DNA from: Bacteroidales bacterium
Lineage (GTDB): Bacteria; Bacteroidota; Bacteroidia; Bacteroidales; WCHB1-69
Assembly: GCA_017961265.1 (NCBI GenBank)
Contig: JAGCXN010000006.1
Location: 98,273 to 162,272 of the forward strand
Length of the DNA: 64,000 nt
Reading direction: 5' to 3'
The translations under genes were made by a program, and so were the position numbers. The number at the start of each line of letters is the position of its first letter. Within the stretch, counting starts at the first letter, position 1. A model generated the notes under the pieces. That model saw only the letters and a list, made by a program, of their open reading frames with translations, did no database searches and was not told the DNA's origin. Below are positions 35,901-44,900 of the stretch, piece after piece.

Positions 35901-38900
35901 GTAGGATCACCGTCGAAAGTGATCGGGTTGAAGGTGGTGTCGCAGGGAGTATGTCCGATGGTACCGTTATCGCGGATACTCACTGTATAGGTGCCCACAT
36001 TCAAATATTCCAGGGTGATGGGGCCGCTGGCGGCCTCGGATGCCGGAACATTACGGTTAGTGGTCGAACCATTCACAGTATAGGAGACGGTGTACGGGGC
36101 ACGGCCGCCAGCGATACTTAAGGTGATATAACGGTTAGGAGTAGCGTTGCCCGTACCCCCACACAATGTACCATAATCCACGACGCTGGTCACTAATTTT
36201 GCAGGCTGTTCGATTACCACTGCGGGTGTCGTATATTGGCACTCATTGTGCAGAGCATCCATAGCCAACACTTTGTAGGAGCCCGGACCAGTGGTCAGCG
36301 GGTTGAGGTTCAAGTCTTCGGGATCCATCAGCGGAGCGATGTTAAGGGTGTCATCCGCAGCGTCAATCCATTTGTAGAGGTAGCCTTCACCAAAACCGCC
36401 TGTAATGGCAGCAGTCAGAATAGCATCATCCTCACCAAAACAGGAAATCTGGATTGAGCTGATGGCACCACTCAGTTCGTGCTCAGGAATAGTGAGCTTG
36501 AGGCTCACTACTGAGTCACACCCCTCTCTTGTGGCAAAGGTCTCCGTAAAGGTACCGGTACGGGTGTAATACTTGTTACTTACATCCCAGAAGAAGGGTT
36601 GTCCACAAGTATGAGCCTCAAAGGTAGTCACCTCCAGACGGTCCACATAGATGCGGATGGGGATGATACGGGTTACACCATTCTTCGTCACCTTCAGAGT
36701 ATCTTCACCGCAATCCACCACCATACAGTTGTACTCGGCGGACGGGTCGTTGATGTTATCAATATCAAGGGCATGTCCGGTACCCACACGATCCCATGTC
36801 ACACCCTCTTCGTGTCCCACATTGAAATGCATACGCACCGTGTTCACATCCTGCGTGCTGTAAAGGTAAACAGGAGTGGCATAGACGATAGCCTGGGCGG
36901 AGGTGTCCAGACCGCTCAGACGCGGATACATATTGTCGGCATAGACCCATGTGCCGTCGTCGCCAAGATAGGTCTTGAGGGCATCACCCGTCATGTTGAC
37001 AGTAAGCTTATTGGTGGCACCCTCCAAACCTGGAATAAGTTGAAGATCATTAAAGCTATTGGTATAGAGGTTTGTACCAGAGATACTATAGGGAGTAGTA
37101 TATTCGCCTGTCACGTGACCAAGGTTGTAGCACTGCACCGCACCACCATTACCCACAATACCGCCCACATAAGAGGCCGCACTGTTACCATCGATATCGC
37201 CCACATTATAACAGTTCTTCACCTCCGTATTAGAATAGGATGTAATACCACCTACACTTGTGTTATTGCCGGCAAGGTTGGGGTTGTGGACAAGGTTCAC
37301 CGCATTGTAGCAGTTCTCGATGGTACTATTGTTGCTGTAGCCCACAATACCGCCGATATCCACACCCTTAATGGTACCATCGGCACGGCAGCCACTGATG
37401 GTACAGCCCTGCGCATAACCCACAATGGCGCCGTAGTATCTGTTGTTACTAAGAGTATTGTCTCCATTTGAGATGTCCACATTCTTTACATAAATGTTCT
37501 TAATCTCCGCACCTGTAGCAAAACCAAACAGGCCCTTCCAGCTATTCTTCTTGCTGCTATTATTGGTGAGATTTGAAATCGTGTGATTGTCTCCGTTGAA
37601 ATAGCCACGGAATTGCAGTACGCCTTGTTGGGCTGAATTATTGCCAATGGGTGTCCAGGTGCCGGGCGACAGATCCACATCACTCAACAATTTGAAATGC
37701 ACACCTTCACCACCCGCAGGGATTTCAAAGTATTTGAACATCACACTGTCAGCAGGACGTACGGTGGTAAACGTACTATCAGTAATATTGAAATAGAAAG
37801 GCTGTTGCATACTATTATCCAAACTGTTCACACCTGCCCTGAATTGGATAAGTGCATTTTTATCCTTGATTGGAATAGGATACATGTCGGAGGTGACCAC
37901 AATACGCATCCGCTTATAGACAGAGTCAGCTACATTGGGGCCGGCCTGCAGGGCTGCGTGCACATAGACGATACCAATAGGATTAGTTTCAGCATTGTAA
38001 CCGTTGATGGTCAACCCCTTTCCTTTCTCCACACTCCACTTTACTTTGGCGGCGTTGCCATCACCGAAAGTGAAGTCTTCCGTGGCAGCGTTCACATGCT
38101 GCTCTTCGGGTGTGGTACTGAAGAATACAGGGGTACAAGCCACAATAGCTGCCTCACGCACATACGGCATTGATACCACCTCCGTCCATTTCGGACGCGG
38201 GTACATACCTTCCTCATAAATCCAGTAATCTTCACCCAAGGTGCCACGCATCACGGAAGCCGTACCAATCATCTCCTCCGTTGAATAACCTACACTTCTG
38301 TCATCGTAGGTGAGATTGGGTGCCATCTGACGATCATAAAAACAATCGACAGACATCCATTGACAGGACATGGCTGCAGATTTTGCACTACCCATAATTC
38401 GTCCCGCATTGTAACACTTTGTCGGATAACCCTCCTGATTCAACATACCCGAGGCATTACTACGAATAGAAACTACTTCACCTACATTCATGCAATGTTC
38501 AAAATATGGGGACGGGTTAGAATAATCGTAATAAGAAATACCACATGCCAGACTTGTATTTGCTGTAATTTGACCAGCATTAATACAATATTTAACAGTA
38601 TTTATTTGAGTGCCAACGATTCCATACGCAGCAGAACCACCTGTCACATTTCCAATGTTAAATAGATAATGGCTATGGTCGAATTCCTGACTAATTCCAT
38701 AAGCGACACCTAGACGAGCGGTAACATCACCTTTGTTAAATAATCTATATCCCGATCTACGACCTGTTTTAATACCTGCAACTGCATCGCGGCCTGTCAC
38801 ATTTCCCGTATTATAGCAATCGTAATAATACCAACCGTCATTGTCACTACCACCAAACAGCCCTGCTACATAGTTACCCCATGAAGTGACTTCTGTACCT

Positions 38901-41900
38901 TCATTGTGACATTGCATTACGCAGGCGCGTGATCTATAGCCAACAACACCACCCACATACATATTTGTATTTGACGATTCCGTCAAATTATCAGAAACTG
39001 TTCCTCCTACTGTATAACATTGTTTAATGGAATCCTGAATCACTAATGCATAAACATAACCCGCGACACCACCTGTATAGTCATAACCCACCACGGTAGA
39101 GGTGTCATTGTGACAGCCTTTGAGTTTGGCAGTGGTTATATAACCCACCACGCCACCAGTGTGCCTCTTATTTACACCCGTAGCCCGAGTTACACTACCA
39201 TGACGATGCGCCAAATTCACCAAAGCGCCACCATTACTATAGCCCACCAAGCCGCCAAGGAATCTACCTGAAGAGGTGATGTGGCCATTGTTGCTCTCAC
39301 AATCACTGATGGCATTGATAGTATAGCCGCATAAAGCGCCTACGTACTCATTAGCTTTATCCGTCACGGTGGCATTTACCAAGATTACACTATCAATGGT
39401 ACCATCGTTATAACCAAACAGACCCAAATAGTTACCTTCATGATCAATGATCATATTCCGTATCGGCACATTGTGACCGTTGAAGTGACCGCTGAAAGGA
39501 CGGCCGGATTTGCCAATCGGTGTCCAGTCGGTATAACCACCTGCCGCAAAGTCGAAAATGGTGTCATGCAAACGGAAGTAGGTCTCATCGCCACCGGCAG
39601 CCACCTCCAAATAACCCAACTCATCCGTATGATTTTCCGTAGTGAAAGTGCTGTCTGCAAATTTATAGAAGAAGACCTCATTGCTGTTGATGGCACGACT
39701 GAAGGTGTCAAGTTGTGCCAGACATTTTATAATAAGAGGTTTTTCAGGAGACATGAGAAGGATTCTCACCTTTTTATAGTTCACTCCGCTGATACTATTC
39801 TGCAAGGTAGCGATACCGATATTACCATCCAAACGCACACTGTCGGGGGCCACAATCACGCCACCACCGGCCACCTTTGCCCAAGTAACACTGTGCCCCT
39901 GGCCTACGGTAAAGTTATGCGCCACAGAAAGCACTGTCTCATCATTTTGCAACAACACTGGCGTGACCGAAGCGATGGAAGCGTCTGTCCCTGCAAAATG
40001 TTTCAACTGCGGATAGAGGCCGGCCTCAAATTGATAATAGGTGAAAGTGTTTTCCACCAATCCTTTGTTATTATTTAGATTCAACCCATTCCCCAACATT
40101 TGCACAGTCTTCAACGCGGGATATTTATAAGAAGTATGCCAATTCATCGTCTTGGTACCCGGACACATCAAGGTGTCGAAAAAGACACGATAGGTTGTCC
40201 TATTGCTAAGACCGTTGAAAGGACTTGTCGTACCCGAACCTGTCACACGCCCAATATTGTAACAATAATCATTTCCATTATTACCATTATAATACCCAGT
40301 AATACCACCCGTATTGGCTGACTTGTTACCGATAACTTCGCCAGCATTGTAGCTGAACACAGCACGACCTTCACCAGTCAGACCGCCAGTATAGTAAGAG
40401 TTCTGCTTGGAACCCTTCACTACACCCATATTATAGCTTTCCGTAATGAATTGTGACACAGATCCTGTGAGACCACCCACCCGACACTGCTGGTCATTGG
40501 TGTTACGTGTATGCACTTCACCCATATTGTAACACCAACGCATTATTGAGAGATCGGTACCGGCAATACCCCCTACATACCAAGAACCGGCCACTTCCGC
40601 ACTGTTCCAGCAACGTAATATCATACAAGTGGTATCAGTCGGAACATAATACGGAGCTGCGCTGGACCAACCACTTGCATTGATCCATCCAATATGATAT
40701 CCACATATACCACCCGTTCTGTCGCGGCTTTCAATATAGCCTCCCACGGTATAGCAGGAGTCAATACGTCCGCCACTTTCAGCGGCTATTGCACCTGCCG
40801 AAGAGTTTATAGCCGTAGCCTTCACGACAGGATTAATCATTCCAAGTTTTTCAATATATCCTTGGCTCACACGCCCAAACAGACCTGCCAGAAAACGCCT
40901 GGTCGTATTATTTTCGATATAAAGATCCGTAATAGTATGGTTATTACCCATAAAATTGCCTTTGAATATAGCAGAATCATGACCAATCGGAATCCACGGA
41001 ATACTGTCGAGGTCGATATCCGTAGTAAGTTTAAAAGTGGCTGCTTCGCCTTCAATCGGAACAGTAATCAAACCCGGTTTTTCCGTCAGTGAGAAGGTGT
41101 CCTGTGCCACATCATAGTAGAAGTAGTCGCGGCTGTTGATACCGTCGCGGAACTTCTCCAGTTCCTTGCGGCTGGTGATGAGCAGAGGCTGATCCATACC
41201 CACAAAGAGTTCCACCTTCTTGTAAACGCTATCATTGACGGCGGCATGCATTTCAATCACGCCACGGGCATGGCTGTTCAGAGTGTAGTTGCTGCCTGAT
41301 ACGGTGACAATGTCATCGCCCTTGGCCACAATCCAATTCACCTCGTTTGCGGAGGTGCCCTGACCTGTGGTGAAGTTGTGGTTCACTGTGAGCACATTTT
41401 CGCGTTCATCAGCACTTACATTATAGAGATTTACGGGTGTGGCTGCCGCAATTGAGGCCGGTTCGTTCTCTATACCCTTAATTCTCGGGTACATACCAGA
41501 CGTAAATACCCAGTCCTCATCGTTGCCCAAGCGTCCCCGTAATCCATTACCCAACATATCAGCTGTGGTCAGAACAGTATCTCTTGAAAAACGATAGGCA
41601 TTGGGACACATCTGCGAATCATAATAGCGATGGGTTCCATAAGTATTTGTTGCAGTGATAGGAAATGCCACATTGCTTGAAAGAACCCTTCCCGCATTGT
41701 AAAAGCCTTGACTGGTAGAGACAAGACCCCATGCTATGCCACAGGCACGTACATCTCCACCATCTACCTTACCCACATTAAAACAGTTGGCAATATCAAG
41801 ACGAGTATAATAATCGGTACCGTTCCACTGTACAATGGTTCCAACCAAACCACTCACAGCTGTAGAAGATGCGTCACTGCTTTTTCCATGGTTTGTAATA

Positions 41901-44900
41901 CTTCCTGAATTAAAACAACCCCGCATACGCACTTTTCTATATGTATCACCATTATGAATTTGTCCAACAATACCTCCCAAATAAGGATACCGGAAATCAT
42001 TGTCCCGAGTTTCACCCGTGTACCAATCAATAGTAGGATTTGAAATATCACCTGTATTGTAACAATAGGTAATTTCAGACCAGTAATTTGAAATTTTCAC
42101 ATTCCGACCATATATTATACCAGCTATACCTCCAACTCTTGTATAAACACCTTCCACCTTTGCGCTATTATGACAATGATAGAAATTTGCCGTAGCTTCA
42201 CCTACTATACCTCCGACATAGGCAGCTCCTCTCACAAGGCCGCCTTCATTATAACAGTAATTCATACTACCGTAACCCAACGTACCCACCAAACCACCTA
42301 TGTAATATAGATGCTCACATTCTACAATACTGTTTTTCGCATAGCATGAATCGAACACACTATGGTTGGCAATGCCACAAATCACACCAAAATAGCCCGT
42401 ACCATGAAAGGTCGTTCTATCCGAGGCGCGATGATTTATCAAGGAACTATTCTCTACAGAGCAGTTCTGGAAATGTCCGAAATAGGATTGACCGCACACT
42501 AAACCTGCACGATGATAGATATTGGTAGAGGTAGTTTCCATCAAACAATTTTTCACCGAACAATCCTTAATGAGACCTAAATAATTGTAAGCACATAAAC
42601 TTGCACGACCCTGATAGTTTGTTGGAAAATTAGCAGACCAAATCATCGTATCGCCTTCTACGTAACATTCGGAGATCGTCCCGCCCATATTGAGACTCAC
42701 AAGGAAAGCATTTCCATAACCTGTACCGGCATAATTTGCACCATCTTTCGCACGCTTAGAATTTTTCACATAGCACTTCTGGATAGTACCTGCATTAAAA
42801 GCGCAAAGTGCACTTGTGTGAGCTTGTGGATAATAAAGTTCTCCATCCACCATACCTAAGTTTTTAATCACTCCCTGCGAATAGCGGAATAATCCTGGCT
42901 GAGCATAATTGCCAGTACGGAAATGGCGGATTACGTGATTCTGTCCATCAAAAGTTCCTTTAAACGGTTTCAGATTTACACCAGCACCTACGGTACCTAT
43001 AGGTGTAAATATGGTATTATTCATATCAATATCCGCCGTCAGCACAAAAGTGGCGCCTTCACCGAAAGCGTTCACAGCGACCCATCCGTCCTGATTGGTA
43101 TTGGAAAAGTCTTCACTTCCAAGAGTGGGATTGTAGTAGAAAGTCTTTCCCGAGTTGATACCCTTACGGAAATTATCCAATGCAGTCAAATTATTAATAT
43201 AGTACAAATTCTCTTCAACCGTACCTAAGTGCAGACGAAGTGTCTTATACAACTTTCCTTCATACGAAAGCGAGAGGAGAGCGCCACCACGGCCATCAGC
43301 CACTGCGGCGCACGTGTTGACCGTAATGCCTGCGGAGGCTGTCCATACCATATCCTGATCACAACCAGAAAGAGTAATGTTTCCAGAAGCATTCTTTACA
43401 TTACCCGACAAGACAGCAGCTTGTGCAATGGCATTGGCAGCAGGATGGCTGCCAAAAACCGTCAAGCGGGGATAACTGCCCGATGCTGTCGTAAAGTCCG
43501 AACCCGGCGTAAACGTACCATTAGAAAGAGCGGAGGTGGTCATACCCGTGACACCCGATGTTGTGACATTCGGAGCCAATTGATTGTCATAATATACATT
43601 ATTTACATTGGCCACGTTGCCACCCACAGCGGTTTTACCCTCGAGTGTACCTTGCGCCAAACAGTGACTCACCGTGGCACCTGTAGTGTTGTTGCCCACC
43701 ACAGCCGCCGACATGACGCCGGTGGCATTACCAGCATAGACACAATTTGTAACCGTACCCGTATTATAACCTACCACACCGGAGCCGTCCACAATATCAA
43801 GGGCACTGAAGCAGTGGCTAACCGTACCACCCAGATTGATACCCACGATACTACCTGTATAGCCACCACCCTGCTTGGTGATGAAACGCAACTTGTCAAT
43901 ATCGGCATTATGTTTGATTTCCGAACTGGTCAGGCTACGGTTATAGACACGGATGGCGTAAATGCTATCGTTCCAGCCCCGCACACCCCATGAATTAATA
44001 TAACTGTTACCAAAGATATGTGCAGTGCTATTATCGTCAATGGTGCTCGGAAAGCTGCCAGATTTATAGGTTCCATTCAAGAAACAGCCTGTGGTTTTGG
44101 CATACGACAGGGTGATGACTTCATCATCATTCGCCGACACATCCACGTTACCCACCACTTCAGCACGCCCACTACCACCATATGAGGCTATATTAAGCGT
44201 GTTTGTTCCACTGCCCAAGCCGCCCATCAGACCTCGTGATGTAGGAGTAGTACGGTCGCAATCCATATAGGTCACAAATTCAAAGGAATAGTTTCCCAAA
44301 ATATTTAAAAAGCGCTGGCTCATACCACTTGCCCAGAAGGCGGAGTCGCCCTTCAGTAAACTATGGTCTTCGCCCCACTCCAATGAATTAAAAGTAAAGG
44401 GGGTAAGGTCGAAAGTACCCACAAGGTCCTCCCATTGTTTGGCGTTGGCATCGTGGCCGGCGCGGGTATTCATAATACCGTCGTAGTGCATAATCAGGCC
44501 GTCGGTCACATAGCCGAAGTGCTTGCCTGAATTCACATACCCCCGGATAAGTCCCACATTTTCCACAATGCCGCCTTCCACCACTCCGAAGAGAGGTTCA
44601 CCGTAGATACCGGCAATGGTGTGTCCGTTACCGCTAAAATGCCCTTTAAAAGGAGCGTCGGGAGTACCCATTGCCACCCACGGAACGATTTCCGCTGGCA
44701 CATTCCCTTCAGACCATTCAGCGTATCCATTGCTGTAATCGGGATTAATGTCCATATCGGCAGTCAAGGCGAAATAATTATTCTCACCACCTGCATTCAC
44801 GGGGTCGCCGTTCATGGTAAATGCCTCTCCAGAATTCAACTGGTCGCGGAAATTAATAAAAGCACTAAGATTGTCGATGGTAAACGGGTTCTCCTCGGTC